Shown: positions 1 through 7,819, counted from the stretch's first letter. The stretch: 8,769 bases of DNA from Candidatus Zixiibacteriota bacterium (GCA_024230695.1 JAAERC010000186.1:1-8769); one strand, 5' to 3'. Notes: generated from the letters alone by a model not told the origin. Made by a program: numbers and translations.

Positions 1-432
1 GCAAATACTTTACTTAACAAACATTCGGGGTTAAGCGGGGTTTCCGGTATCTCATCAGATATGCGTGATGTCATTGAATCAGCCAAAGATGGCAGTCCTA
101 ACGCCCAACTCGCCTTCGAAATGTACTGCTATCGCTTGAGCAAATATATTGGTGGATATGCCGCGGCGATGGGTGGACTGGACCATATAATTTTCACCGG
201 AGGAATTGGTGAAAACTCCGCGCAGGTCAGAGAAACCACTTGTGATAAATTAGGATTTATGGGTGTTTTGCTTGATAAGGAAAAGAACTCATCGGTAAAA
301 GGTATTGAGGCCGAAATATCAACAATTGATTCCAAAATCAAAGTAATGGTCATCCCAACAAATGAAGAATTAGTGATCGCTAGAGATACATTGGGTCTGG
401 TAAAAGAAGAAAATAATAAATTTGTGTTATAA
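1..432 (+). CDS. ackA: Acetate kinase, C-terminal part (5' end outside window)
   Basis: Acetate kinase interconverts acetyl phosphate + ADP and acetate + ATP in the cytoplasm, the ATP-forming step of acetate fermentation (or acetate activation in reverse). The reading frame is open from base 1 and gives 143 residues, about the last third of a family that is normally near 400 residues. The segment starts with the family-typical SGLSGVSGISSDMRD stretch. It then has the ATP-binding loop FTGGIGENSAQVRE (about residues 64-77 of the visible part) and the C-terminal IPTNEELVIARDT signature (about 119-131). The ATG at 61 lies inside the conserved SSDMRD motif and is not the start. The gene ends in TAA, 17 bases before nfnA, so the two are probably co-transcribed. 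The homologous butyrate kinase family lacks this exact pattern, so the call is firm. The phosphotransacetylase partner is not in view. Confidence 0.96.
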   Translation, partial: ANTLLNKHSGLSGVSGISSDMRDVIESAKDGSPNAQLAFEMYCYRLSKYIGGYAAAMGGLDHIIFTGGIGENSAQVRETTCDKLGFMGVLLDKEKNSSVKGIEAEISTIDSKIKVMVIPTNEELVIARDTLGLVKEENNKFVL

Positions 433-440
433 GATACTCC

Positions 441-445
441 GGAGG
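441..445 (+). promoter_or_regulatory. Shine-Dalgarno site that fixes the TTG start of nfnA
   Basis: GGAGG lies four bases before the TTG at 450. No in-frame ATG lies near the expected N-terminus, because the ATG at 470 is out of frame. The protein read from this TTG begins in the usual place for NfnA. The same GGAGG plus four-base spacing occurs before the starts at 2929 (+) and 6565 (-). Confidence 0.8.
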
Positions 446-449
446 AAAA

Positions 450-1313
450 TTGACAAAAATAGTTAAAAAATGCGAACTTTTTGAGAAGGTCCATCAATTC
501 AGAATTGATGCTCCTCATCTGGTAAGCAAGGCTAAGGCAGGACAGTTCGTAATACTGCGCCAAAATGAAAAGGGCGAACGAGTTCCGATGTCAATAGGCG
601 GGTTGGATAAAGAAAATGGTATTCTAACAGTCGTTATTCAAGAAGTCGGCAAAACTTCCGGTTCTATGAATAAAATGAAAACTGGTGATAGTTTCGCCGA
701 TGTAGTTGGCCCCCTGGGATTACCGACTCATATTGAAAAGTATGGTAACTGTATCTGCATTGGCGGTGGTGTTGGCATCCCCCCGATCTATCCAATTGCA
801 CAGGCCTTAAAAGAAGCCGGGAATAATGTAACAACAATAATTGGTGCCAGATCCAAAGATTTGCTCATTTATGAAAAAGAACTGGGCGATGCCTCTGATA
901 AATTACTTATTTCCACCGATGACGGATCATACGGAACTCATGGTTTTGTAACAACAATTCTGCAAAAAATGATAGACGACGGCGAAAAAATAGATATGGT
1001 TATTTGTGTTGGACCGGTTCCGATGATGAAAGCAGTTGTTGAAACAACCCGGGGACCAAAGATTAAAACTTTTGTTAGTCTTAATCCGATTATGGTTGAT
1101 GGAACCGGGATGTGCGGAGCCTGTCGAGTAACTATCGCCGGTAAAACAAAATTTGCCTGCGTTGATGGTCCTGATTTTGATGGTCATGAAGTTGATTTTG
1201 ATGAGATGACTAAACGGCAGAAGATGTATATCAAGCAGGAAAAAGTTTCATATGAGAAATTTCTACATGATGGATGCAATGTTAACAAGCAAATTAAAGA
1301 TTTAAACAAATAG
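450..1313 (+). CDS. nfnA: NfnA, small subunit of NADH-dependent ferredoxin:NADP+ oxidoreductase
   Basis: This is the FAD- and NAD(H)-binding small subunit of the cytoplasmic flavin-based electron-bifurcating transhydrogenase NfnAB, which couples NADPH oxidation to reduction of NAD+ and ferredoxin, or the reverse. The 287 residues match the family length of about 280. The flavin-binding RVPMSIGG motif is at residues 44-51. The pyridine-nucleotide loop GGGVGIPPIYPIAQALK starts at 105. The C-terminal [2Fe-2S] site DGTGMCGACR has C222 and C225, with C237 in KFACVDGPDFDGH. Known NfnA structures use three Cys and one Asp, and D217 is the likely Asp here. It starts at a TTG behind GGAGG. nfnB follows after 14 bases, as is normal for the pair. 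The same protein is sometimes annotated as sulfide dehydrogenase subunit beta (SudB) or as a dihydroorotate dehydrogenase electron-transfer subunit. The adjacent nfnB and the absence of pyrD favour NfnA. Confidence 0.93.
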   Translation: MTKIVKKCELFEKVHQFRIDAPHLVSKAKAGQFVILRQNEKGERVPMSIGGLDKENGILTVVIQEVGKTSGSMNKMKTGDSFADVVGPLGLPTHIEKYGNCICIGGGVGIPPIYPIAQALKEAGNNVTTIIGARSKDLLIYEKELGDASDKLLISTDDGSYGTHGFVTTILQKMIDDGEKIDMVICVGPVPMMKAVVETTRGPKIKTFVSLNPIMVDGTGMCGACRVTIAGKTKFACVDGPDFDGHEVDFDEMTKRQKMYIKQEKVSYEKFLHDGCNVNKQIKDLNK

Positions 1314-1327
1314 CCGGGGATATTATC

Positions 1328-2800
1328 ATGACTGATGACAAAAAATACAAGCCGCTTCCGAAAAAAGAGCGGATGAAGATCCCCCGCCAAAAAATGCCGG
1401 AACAGGATCCCGAAGTAAGAAATAAAAATTTCCAGGAAGTACCTTACGGTCTTCCAGAAGATATTGCCCGACTCGAGGCCGCGCGATGTTTGGAATGCAA
1501 AAAACCAAAATGCGTTAAAGGATGTCCTGTCGAAGTTGATATACCCGGATTTCTTGCTCTGGCCGCCGCCGGTGATTTTATTGGCGCCGCCAAGGTTATT
1601 AAAAAAACCAATGCCCTCCCCGCTATCTGCGGCCGTGTCTGCCCGCAAGAAGATCAATGTGAAAAGATATGTATCCTTGCCAAAAAAGGAGATTCGGTTG
1701 GTGTTGGAAATTTAGAGCGTTTTGTCGCCGATTATGAAAGAGAACATGGCAAAGTAGAGGTCCCTGAACTTCCTCCGGCAACCGGTAAAAAAGTAGCCGT
1801 TGTAGGTGGCGGTCCGGCTGGATTAACGCTGGCGGCTGATTTGGCTCAGTTGGGGCACAAAGTTGTTATATTTGAGGCGTTACATAAGGCTGGTGGTGTT
1901 CTCGTTTATGGTATCCCTGAGTTCAGATTGCCTAAGGCAATTGTTGCTTCTGAAGTTGAGTATTTAAAAAAACTTGGCGTTGAAGTAAAAACAAGTCATG
2001 TAATCGGCAAACTTGACACTGTTGACGAACTATTCGAACAGGGATTTAATGCTGTCTTTATTGGCTCCGGAGCCGGTCTTCCAAACTTCATGCGTCTCGA
2101 GGGTGAAAATCTCAACGGTGTTTACTCTGCTAATGAATTTTTAACCCGTTCAAATCTGATGGCCGCTTTTGATTTTCCTGATGTAGATACCCCAATTCAT
2201 GTAGGCGAAAATGTAGCCGTGCTTGGTGGTGGAAATACCGCTATGGATTCAGTCCGAACGGCGCTTCGCCTTGGTGCAAAAAACGCCTATATAATGTATC
2301 GTCGTAGTCGCACCGAGATGCCGGCTCGTATTGAAGAGATCCACCATGCCGAACAGGAAGGTGTTCAGTTTAATTTACTGACCACGCCGATAAAATATTT
2401 TGGTACCGATGACGGTTGGATCAAACAGATGGAATGTGTTAGGATGGAACTGGGTGAACCGGATGATTCTGGTCGAAGACGCCCAATAATTATTGAAGGT
2501 TCCAATTTCATTCTTGATATTGATACTGTAATTGTTGCTATTGGTAATTCTTCCAACCCGCTTATCCCCCAGACAACATCAGGATTAAAAACCAACAAAT
2601 GGGGTAATATCCAGGTCAATGAGGAAACGATGATGACAACCCGCGACGGCGTTTTCGCCGGTGGTGATATTGTAACTGGTGGTGCAACTGTTATCTCAGC
2701 GGCCGGAGCCGGAAAAGTTGCTGCTCGTGCGATCCATCGTTATGTTATGGGTCTCCCGATGATTGAGGAAAAAGAAGAAGAAAAAGAACCTGCCAAATAA
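1328..2800 (+). CDS. nfnB: NfnB, large subunit of NADH-dependent ferredoxin:NADP+ oxidoreductase
   Basis: This is the large subunit of NfnAB. It carries the bifurcating FAD, two [4Fe-4S] clusters and the NADP(H) site. The 490 residues are slightly longer than usual (about 465), the excess being a Lys-rich N-terminus and a Glu/Lys-rich tail (about 479-490). The N-terminal ferredoxin-like domain has C54, C57, C62 and C66 in CLECKKPKCVKGC, then C101, C105, C111 and C115 in CGRVCPQEDQCEKIC. The FAD Rossmann motif VVGGGPAG is at about 158-165, followed by AGGVLVYGIPEFRLPK. The NADP-binding motif VLGGGNTAMDSVR is at about 298-310, with the MYRRSRTEMPAR motif at 323-334. The closing flavin motif GVFAGGDIVTGGATVISAAG is at 441-460. 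The start ATG has only a weak GGGGA seven bases upstream; M16 is a possible alternative. GltD and SudA are paralogues, but the neighbouring nfnA and the lack of gltB point to NfnB. The gene ends the left operon, just before a terminator. Confidence 0.93.
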   Translation: MTDDKKYKPLPKKERMKIPRQKMPEQDPEVRNKNFQEVPYGLPEDIARLEAARCLECKKPKCVKGCPVEVDIPGFLALAAAGDFIGAAKVIKKTNALPAICGRVCPQEDQCEKICILAKKGDSVGVGNLERFVADYEREHGKVEVPELPPATGKKVAVVGGGPAGLTLAADLAQLGHKVVIFEALHKAGGVLVYGIPEFRLPKAIVASEVEYLKKLGVEVKTSHVIGKLDTVDELFEQGFNAVFIGSGAGLPNFMRLEGENLNGVYSANEFLTRSNLMAAFDFPDVDTPIHVGENVAVLGGGNTAMDSVRTALRLGAKNAYIMYRRSRTEMPARIEEIHHAEQEGVQFNLLTTPIKYFGTDDGWIKQMECVRMELGEPDDSGRRRPIIIEGSNFILDIDTVIVAIGNSSNPLIPQTTSGLKTNKWGNIQVNEETMMTTRDGVFAGGDIVTGGATVISAAGAGKVAARAIHRYVMGLPMIEEKEEEKEPAK

Positions 2801-2823
2801 TTTCTTAGGCTTGTTATATATAC

Positions 2824-2856
2824 AAACGGTCGGTACATTGTTACCGACCGTTTTTT
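2824..2856 (+). terminator. Intrinsic terminator after nfnB
   Basis: A perfect 12-bp stem pairs 2824-2835 (AAACGGTCGGTA) with 2842-2853. It encloses a 6-base loop CATTGT and is followed by a T-rich run. It lies 23 bases after the nfnB stop and closes the ackA-nfnA-nfnB transcription unit. The A run on the 5' side means it could also work weakly on the other strand. Confidence 0.92.
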
Positions 2857-2928
2857 ATTGTAATAAATATCTGCTTGTATAAATCCCCAAGTGGCTTATC
2901 TTTAAGTAGTGCCTTTATTGGAGGATTT
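2857..2928 (+). promoter_or_regulatory. Probable promoter-containing leader of the S37 peptidase gene
   Basis: The preceding gene is closed by a strong terminator, so the peptidase gene needs its own promoter in these 72 AT-rich bases. Two imperfect options are visible: TTGTAT (2875-2880) with TATCTT (2897-2902), spacer 16; or a TATAAA (2878-2883) without a well-placed -35 box. Neither is convincing, so only the region is called. The end of the leader holds the GGAGG at 2920-2924. Confidence 0.3.
2920..2924 (+). promoter_or_regulatory. Shine-Dalgarno site that sets the peptidase start at 2929
   Basis: GGAGG lies four bases before ATG 2929. That start places a lipoprotein signal peptide at the very N-terminus. 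The upstream in-frame TTG at 2875 would add 18 residues ahead of the signal peptide and has no SD. Confidence 0.8.
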
Positions 2929-4308
2929 ATGCACAAATATATTATATATTTTTTATTAGTTATCTTTCTATTATTATCTTGCAGTAAAAAAGTCACTCAG
3001 CCTGAACCAGAACCAGAGCCAATTGATTTGTTATTAAGAATTCAAGCTTTGCCGGGAGTCGAAGCTATTGAAATTGCACCGTTGGGCGAATTCGTTCGGG
3101 CTTTTGAGATTGATATGGATGTTCCATTGGATCATAATAATCCTACCGGCGTACAAATCACTCATAAGGTATATTTATCGCATATTGACACTCTACTTCC
3201 GATGTCGATGAAAATTACGGGCTACAAAGCCAGCCGAAATGTTACCGGTGAGGTTGCCAATATTCTTAATTGCAATCAAATTTATATTGGTCAGAGATAC
3301 ATGAGCGAATCAACAAGGCCAAATCCAATAGACTGGCAATATTTATCTATGGAACAATCGGCGGCCGACCATCATCATTTGGTAAATCTCTTCAAGCAGA
3401 TATACAAAGGCAAATGGATCAACTCTGGAGTAAGCAAAGGTGGGACTTCGGCAATGACTCACACAAGATTTTATCCCGATGATATCGATGTTACTATCAC
3501 AAAAGTCGCCCCTGTCTGCCTCGCCCCGGAAGATGATCGTCTTACTTCTTTTTTGGTTAATGAGGCAGGTAACGAAACATGCAGGAACATGTTGAAGCAA
3601 TTCCAAATACAGGTCTTACAGAATAAAAATGATATTATACCTTTGATCTCGAATTTTATTTCACAATCGGATTTAACTTTTTCTATGAACCACGAACAGA
3701 TACTTGAATATGGTATTCTGGAGTATCCCCATGCTTACTGGCAATATGGATCAAGCACCTGTGAAGATGTTCCCGGAGCTGGAGCTTCGGCACAGGCTAT
3801 GTTTGATCATTTGATTGTTGTTAATGATCTGGATTATTATTCGGATAACTGGCACGATTATTATGCCCCTGTTTTTTATCAGTTTTTCACCGATTATGGA
3901 TATTACGGATTTATCACCGAACATCTTGACAGCCTTTTGACACAGGAGAGATATTCTAATGACTTTATGGCGCCATCAGGTGTCGAGCTAGTTTTTGATT
4001 ATACTGTTATGGCCGATATTCTTAATTGGCTCCAAACCGAAGGCAATAATATTATCTATATCTATGGTGCTCGCGATACCTGGACTGCCGCGGCGGTTGA
4101 GCTAACCGGCGCGACTAATGCTATCAGAATCGATGAACCAAACGCCGATCATTCGGTGCAAATAACAGGACTTACGAGACGTCAGGAAGTCTATGACTCC
4201 CTCGAAAGCTGGCTCGGGATTGAAATTGATGCGAACGCAATGCTTAAACTTGTTCCACCGGAGATGACACCCCGAAATCGCTTCAATGATGACGCTGATA
4301 TTTATTAA
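2929..4308 (+). CDS. Family S37 (PS-10 type) serine peptidase, predicted lipoprotein
   Basis: This is a predicted secreted, lipid-anchored serine peptidase of 459 residues with an alpha/beta-hydrolase fold. The PS-10 / S37 family includes the Streptomyces tripeptidyl aminopeptidase, and related proteins are common in Bacteroidota. The N-terminus MHKYIIYFLLVIFLLLSC is a lipoprotein signal peptide with lipobox LLSC. C18 would be the lipidated residue, and the following Ser rather than Asp is compatible with outer-membrane sorting. A PEPEPEPEP linker follows. Family landmarks are VPLDHNNPTG, the IDWQYLSMEQSAADHHH stretch, and the nucleophile elbow GVSKGG with S169. Candidate partners for the triad are D383 in YIYGARDTW and H408 in NADHS. 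It is a single-gene unit between two terminators, unrelated in function to its metabolic neighbours; a role in peptide scavenging is inferred. The substrate is unknown. S28 peptidases are more distant relatives with a similar fold, but the SKGG motif favours S37. Confidence 0.85.
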   Translation: MHKYIIYFLLVIFLLLSCSKKVTQPEPEPEPIDLLLRIQALPGVEAIEIAPLGEFVRAFEIDMDVPLDHNNPTGVQITHKVYLSHIDTLLPMSMKITGYKASRNVTGEVANILNCNQIYIGQRYMSESTRPNPIDWQYLSMEQSAADHHHLVNLFKQIYKGKWINSGVSKGGTSAMTHTRFYPDDIDVTITKVAPVCLAPEDDRLTSFLVNEAGNETCRNMLKQFQIQVLQNKNDIIPLISNFISQSDLTFSMNHEQILEYGILEYPHAYWQYGSSTCEDVPGAGASAQAMFDHLIVVNDLDYYSDNWHDYYAPVFYQFFTDYGYYGFITEHLDSLLTQERYSNDFMAPSGVELVFDYTVMADILNWLQTEGNNIIYIYGARDTWTAAAVELTGATNAIRIDEPNADHSVQITGLTRRQEVYDSLESWLGIEIDANAMLKLVPPEMTPRNRFNDDADIY

Positions 4309-4327
4309 GACTCAATGAAATAAATAA

Positions 4328-4360
4328 AAGCCGGTCAGCGTTAACCAACCGGCTTCGTTT
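4328..4360. terminator. Bidirectional terminator between convergent peptidase and icd genes
   Basis: An 8-bp stem AAGCCGGT (4328-4335) pairs with ACCGGCTT (4348-4355) around a 12-base loop. On the + strand it is followed by CGTTT. On the - strand the hairpin is followed by TTTATTTATTT (complement of 4320-4330), a better T tract. It lies in the 70-base gap between two stop codons facing each other, as expected for a shared terminator. Confidence 0.8.
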
Positions 4361-4378
4361 CATCTATTCAATCACACT

Positions 4379-5626
4379 CTACATATTATCAATAATACAT
4401 GTTGCGAATTTTGAAGTCGATACTTTCTTGGCGCCTTTCATCTGACGATGCAGATCATAAGTCACCGTTTTCTTCTTGATCGTCTTCTCAATCGCCTTAA
4501 CGATTTTATCGGCCGCCTTGTCCCACTTGAGATACTCAAGCATCATCGCCGCCGAAAGAATCACCGAACCGGGATTGACCATATCTTTATCGGCATACTT
4601 CGGAGCTGTACCATGAGTCGCCTCAAACAGTCCGATATAATCACCAATATTGGCACCCGGAGCCAAACCAAGTCCACCGACCTGAGCCGCGCAAGCATCA
4701 GAGAGATAATCACCATTCAGATTAGGAGTCGCCAAAACGCTATACTCATCTGTTCTGGTTAGAATCTGCTGGAACATTGAGTCAGCAATACGATCCTTGA
4801 CAATGATTTTGCCCTTAGGAGCTTTACCTTTGTACTTATCCCAAAGTTCATCTTCAGTGATACATTTTTTGCGGAACTCAGTTGTAGCCAGTTTGTAACC
4901 CCAATCACGGAAGGCACCTTCGGTATATTTCATAATATTACCTTTGTGCACCAATGTGACCGATGGCAACTTGCGATCGATAGCATACTGGATCGCTTTG
5001 CGAACCAATCTTTTGGTACCACTGACAGAAATAGGTTTGATACCTATTCCCGAATCAGTCCGAATACCGCACTTCATATTCTTATTAAGCCAGGTGATGA
5101 CCTTCTTGACTTCTTTACTGCCTTTTTTCCATTCAATACCGGCATAAACATCTTCGGTATTCTCACGGAAAATGCAAACATCCATCTTCTCTGGCTGGGT
5201 CACTGGTGATGGAACACCCTTAAAATATTTGACCGGACGAACGCAGGCATAAAGATTCATTATCTGACGAAGACTGACATTCAATGAACGAAAACCGCCG
5301 CCAACTGGAGTTGTCAAAGGACCCTTGAGGGCCACATAATAATGTTTAATAGCTTCAACTGTTTCATCAGGAAGCCATTCTTTGTATATTTTGAAAGCAT
5401 TTTCACCGGCATAGACATCCATCCAGATAATTTTCTTTCTGCCTTTAAAGGTTTTCTCAACAGCGGCATCAACCACCCGACGAGTCGCCTTCATGATATC
5501 ACGACCGATTCCATCACCTTCGATAACCGGAATAATTGGTTTATTCGGAACAACTATCTTTTTATTCTTAAAAGTTATCCTTTTCCCGTTTTCCGGAATT
5601 TCAATATGTTTGAATTTTGGAGCCAT
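4379..5626 (-). CDS. icd: Isocitrate dehydrogenase, NADP-dependent
   Basis: This enzyme converts isocitrate + NADP+ to 2-oxoglutarate + CO2 + NADPH, reversibly where a reductive TCA route is used. The 415 residues match the E. coli-type enzyme (416). The substrate loop RSLNVSLRQ is at 113-121, with S114 at the position of the phosphorylatable Ser113 of E. coli. [12 protein letters not shown] (155-166) carries the catalytic Tyr161 and [12 protein letters not shown] has Lys228. The metal-binding aspartates are in LNGDYLSD (303-310). NADP preference is shown by K343 and Y344 in [10 protein letters not shown]350, and Y390 and R394 in TVTYDLHR, matching K344/Y345/V351/Y391/R395 of E. coli Icd. An SD-like GAGAGG lies six bases before the ATG and overlaps the mdh stop region; the gap to mdh is 12 bases, so co-translation is likely. 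It is the last gene of the operon. Isopropylmalate and NAD-type dehydrogenases are excluded by these residues. Confidence 0.96.
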   Translation of the reverse strand: MAPKFKHIEIPENGKRITFKNKKIVVPNKPIIPVIEGDGIGRDIMKATRRVVDAAVEKTFKGRKKIIWMDVYAGENAFKIYKEWLPDETVEAIKHYYVALKGPLTTPVGGGFRSLNVSLRQIMNLYACVRPVKYFKGVPSPVTQPEKMDVCIFRENTEDVYAGIEWKKGSKEVKKVITWLNKNMKCGIRTDSGIGIKPISVSGTKRLVRKAIQYAIDRKLPSVTLVHKGNIMKYTEGAFRDWGYKLATTEFRKKCITEDELWDKYKGKAPKGKIIVKDRIADSMFQQILTRTDEYSVLATPNLNGDYLSDACAAQVGGLGLAPGANIGDYIGLFEATHGTAPKYADKDMVNPGSVILSAAMMLEYLKWDKAADKIVKAIEKTIKKKTVTYDLHRQMKGAKKVSTSKFATCIIDNM

Positions 5627-5638
5627 ATTTATCCTCTC

Positions 5639-6565
5639 TTAGTATCCGATCTCTTTCAAAACACCTTTATATTTTTTGGCTGATGTTTTGAGTTCTTTTG
5701 TCTCTGTCTTGTTCAACTTAAGTTCGATGATCTTCTCAACACCTTTGGCTCCAAGAACTGCCGGAACACCAATGTAGATATCTTTGAGGCCATACTGACC
5801 GGTCAGATAAGCTGAGCATGGAAGAACTTTCTTTTCATCAAGTAAAATTGCACGAGCCATCTGAACCGAAGCCGCCGCTGGAGCATAATAAGCAGAACCT
5901 GTTTTCAGAAGCTTGACGATTTCGCCGCCACCAACTCGGGTTCTTTGACAAATTTCTTTTAATCTCTTAGCAGGAATTAGTTCCTTGATCGGCACGCCGC
6001 CAACTGTGGAATAATTCGGAAGCGGTACCATCGTATCGCCATGACCACCAAGAACCATCGCTTGCACATCAGTTGGAGCCATACCGAGTTCCATAGCCAC
6101 AAAAGCGCGGAAACGGGTTGAGTCAAGAACACCAGCCTGACCTAGGACACGATTGGCCGGAAATCCGGTGATTTTGCGCATATGATATGTCATAATATCC
6201 AACGGATTGGAAACAACGATCACATAAGCTTTAGGAGCATATTTCTTAATATTTTTTGCCGCGATTTTAATAATATTGGCATTCATATTAAGCAGATCTT
6301 CGCGGGACATCCCTGGCTTACGAGCCAAACCGGCTGTCATAATAACCAGATCGGAACCTTTGATATCTTTATAATTATTGGTTCCTGAGATTTTGCAGTT
6401 GTATCCACGAATCGGTCCGGCCTGAGTCAGATCAAGAGCCTTTCCCTGTGGCATTCCTTCAACGATATCAACAATCATTACGTCACCAAGATTGGCCTCA
6501 GCCATATATTGGGCGCAACTGGCGCCTACGTTTCCGCCTCCGATGACAGAAATCTTTCTTTCCAT
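5639..6565 (-). CDS. mdh: Malate dehydrogenase, NAD-dependent (LDH-like type)
   Basis: This enzyme interconverts L-malate + NAD+ and oxaloacetate + NADH in the cytoplasm. The 308 residues are the usual size for the tetrameric, lactate-dehydrogenase-like bacterial MDH. The Rossmann loop GGGNVG is at 9-14. D33 in IVDIVEG at the end of the second strand indicates NAD rather than NADP. The mobile loop ARKPGMSRED (81-90) has R82 and R88, the carboxylate-binding arginines that select malate; lactate dehydrogenases normally have Gln at the first position. The catalytic pair is D148 with R151 in LDSTRF, and H175 in GGHGDTMVP. The start is supported by GGAGG at 6570-6574, four bases before the ATG. 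The gene lies between the LarA-family gene (30 bases) and icd (12 bases) in the same operon. Confidence 0.97.
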   Translation of the reverse strand: MERKISVIGGGNVGASCAQYMAEANLGDVMIVDIVEGMPQGKALDLTQAGPIRGYNCKISGTNNYKDIKGSDLVIMTAGLARKPGMSREDLLNMNANIIKIAAKNIKKYAPKAYVIVVSNPLDIMTYHMRKITGFPANRVLGQAGVLDSTRFRAFVAMELGMAPTDVQAMVLGGHGDTMVPLPNYSTVGGVPIKELIPAKRLKEICQRTRVGGGEIVKLLKTGSAYYAPAAASVQMARAILLDEKKVLPCSAYLTGQYGLKDIYIGVPAVLGAKGVEKIIELKLNKTETKELKTSAKKYKGVLKEIGY

Positions 6566-6595
6566 AACTCCTCCGTTACGTTTTTTGTATCAACT

Positions 6596-7819
6596 CTAAT
6601 GCGTCCGCAAAACCGTATGGCCGGCATCATGCACCAGAGCAACTCTGATACCTTTACTATTTTCTGTTAACTTATCTATTATTTTCTGTGGATCTTTTTC
6701 AGTCGCAAAAAATACTTTATCTGAAACATCCTCGTCTAATTCAGAGTACAGTCGGACATCAATTCGCTGGGCGATTTGAGCGACCCGAGATAATTTGTGA
6801 ATTCCAAAATCGTCTTGATCGCTGTCGGTGTTATTCGAAAAATCTCGCCATTTATCAGCCAGCCTATAAAAACTGTCTGATCCTATTCCCTCCTGACAGG
6901 GCGAGAAAAGTATCACCGTTCCGCCATTTGTCACAGCGTCCTGAGAATTTTCAAGCGATTTTTGAAGCTGATACAGATTGCAGTCAAGCGGCGGTCGTAC
7001 CTCAGCGAGAAGTAAATCATACCGCTTTTTTATCTTCGATGAATAAATCTTCTGCGCAAATTCACACGCTCGTCTGAAAGATGAATCAATCTTCCCACAG
7101 AAAACCGCCTGAATTTTATTTTCTTTATCCATAACCGTTTGAATACTCAAAACTTCTTTATCTGAAATAAGTTTCATCAATGATTGCAGACCTTGTTCGA
7201 CCGGGTTGCCTTCAAGTTTCACCGGTGAGGCATCAAAACTGACTGCCAACCGATGATTCTGTACTGTTGTTTCATAATCACACACTCCCGGGAATATCGC
7301 CTTACGTCCGCCGGTAAAACCGGCGAAATAATGCGGTTCGACCGAACCGATCACAACCACTTTTTCTGCGTCATACAAATACTTATTAATATATACCGAA
7401 TGACCATCTTCGAGCTCACCAATATGAGTCATCGAATCTTTATCTCTGGCATCATGTACCAATATCCGGTTTTTAAGTTTTCCGTAAAGATCACCAAATA
7501 TTGTTTTTAACTGTGTTTCATCACATGGTTTATGAGTCCCTGTCGCCACCAGAAACTTTGCTTTTTTCCCCAAACGACCATTTTTAAACAGTCGATTAAG
7601 AATCTCAAAAGTCGGAGTGGGTCGATAGGAATCATTTACAACAAACAGATCAGCCTGAGAAATCAAAAACTGCTCTTTCTCGGCCATGGTAATACGACCG
7701 AGGAAGGCATGTGAATCAATTTCCTTGGCAATCGCCTTACACTCGTAATAGTCACACTCAACACTATCAGGCAATTTCAACTCCAATTTGTTTTCGCCAT
7801 AACTAACAGAAACAAGCAT
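6596..7819 (-). CDS. larA: LarA-family nickel-pincer racemase/epimerase (DUF2088), substrate unknown
   Basis: This protein belongs to the lactate racemase superfamily, which uses a nickel-pincer nucleotide (NPN) cofactor to invert or epimerise 2-hydroxy acids by hydride transfer. The 407 residues are close to the family length of about 425. Residues of Lactobacillus plantarum LarA are retained at a constant offset of 11: D63 and R66 in NDSYRPTPT (D72/R75), H96 in ATGTHKP (H108, offset 12), H163 in EPHYFAGFTGGRK (H174), K173 (K184, the Lys covalently bonded to the pincer), H189 in VQNH (H200), and probably Q284 and K287 (Q295/K298). The site therefore looks catalytically competent. Known members act on lactate, malate, phenyllactate, 2-hydroxyglutarate or gluconate-type acids, so lactate cannot be assumed. 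The position between ndk and mdh suggests malate or a related dicarboxylate (inference). The cofactor genes larB, larC and larE are not in the window. The start follows the ndk stop by five bases. Confidence 0.85.
   Translation of the reverse strand: MLVSVSYGENKLELKLPDSVECDYYECKAIAKEIDSHAFLGRITMAEKEQFLISQADLFVVNDSYRPTPTFEILNRLFKNGRLGKKAKFLVATGTHKPCDETQLKTIFGDLYGKLKNRILVHDARDKDSMTHIGELEDGHSVYINKYLYDAEKVVVIGSVEPHYFAGFTGGRKAIFPGVCDYETTVQNHRLAVSFDASPVKLEGNPVEQGLQSLMKLISDKEVLSIQTVMDKENKIQAVFCGKIDSSFRRACEFAQKIYSSKIKKRYDLLLAEVRPPLDCNLYQLQKSLENSQDAVTNGGTVILFSPCQEGIGSDSFYRLADKWRDFSNNTDSDQDDFGIHKLSRVAQIAQRIDVRLYSELDEDVSDKVFFATEKDPQKIIDKLTENSKGIRVALVHDAGHTVLRTH

Noticed and set aside
61..63. ATG as the start of a short 123-residue gene
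   Set aside because: The frame is open to base 1 and the upstream residues match the acetate kinase family, so this is an internal Met of ackA.
129..563. 144-codon open frame on the - strand across ackA and the start of nfnA
   Set aside because: It is antisense to two clearly conserved genes, its translation shows no recognisable motif, and it has no SD-supported start.
1184..1657. 157-codon open frame on the - strand over the nfnA-nfnB junction
   Set aside because: It is antisense to the conserved iron-sulfur domains of both subunits; its composition looks like a shadow frame rather than a protein.
1328..2800. Assignment as glutamate synthase small subunit (GltD)
   Set aside because: It is a close paralogue with the same domain order, but the adjacent nfnA and missing gltB make the Nfn large subunit far more likely.
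2875..2928. Upstream TTG start that would lengthen the peptidase by 18 residues
   Set aside because: It would put hydrophilic residues before the lipoprotein signal peptide and lacks an SD; ATG 2929 has GGAGG four bases upstream.
6688..7077. 129-codon open frame on the + strand inside the LarA-family gene
   Set aside because: It is opposite to a gene with intact catalytic residues, has no family features and no supporting ribosome-binding site.
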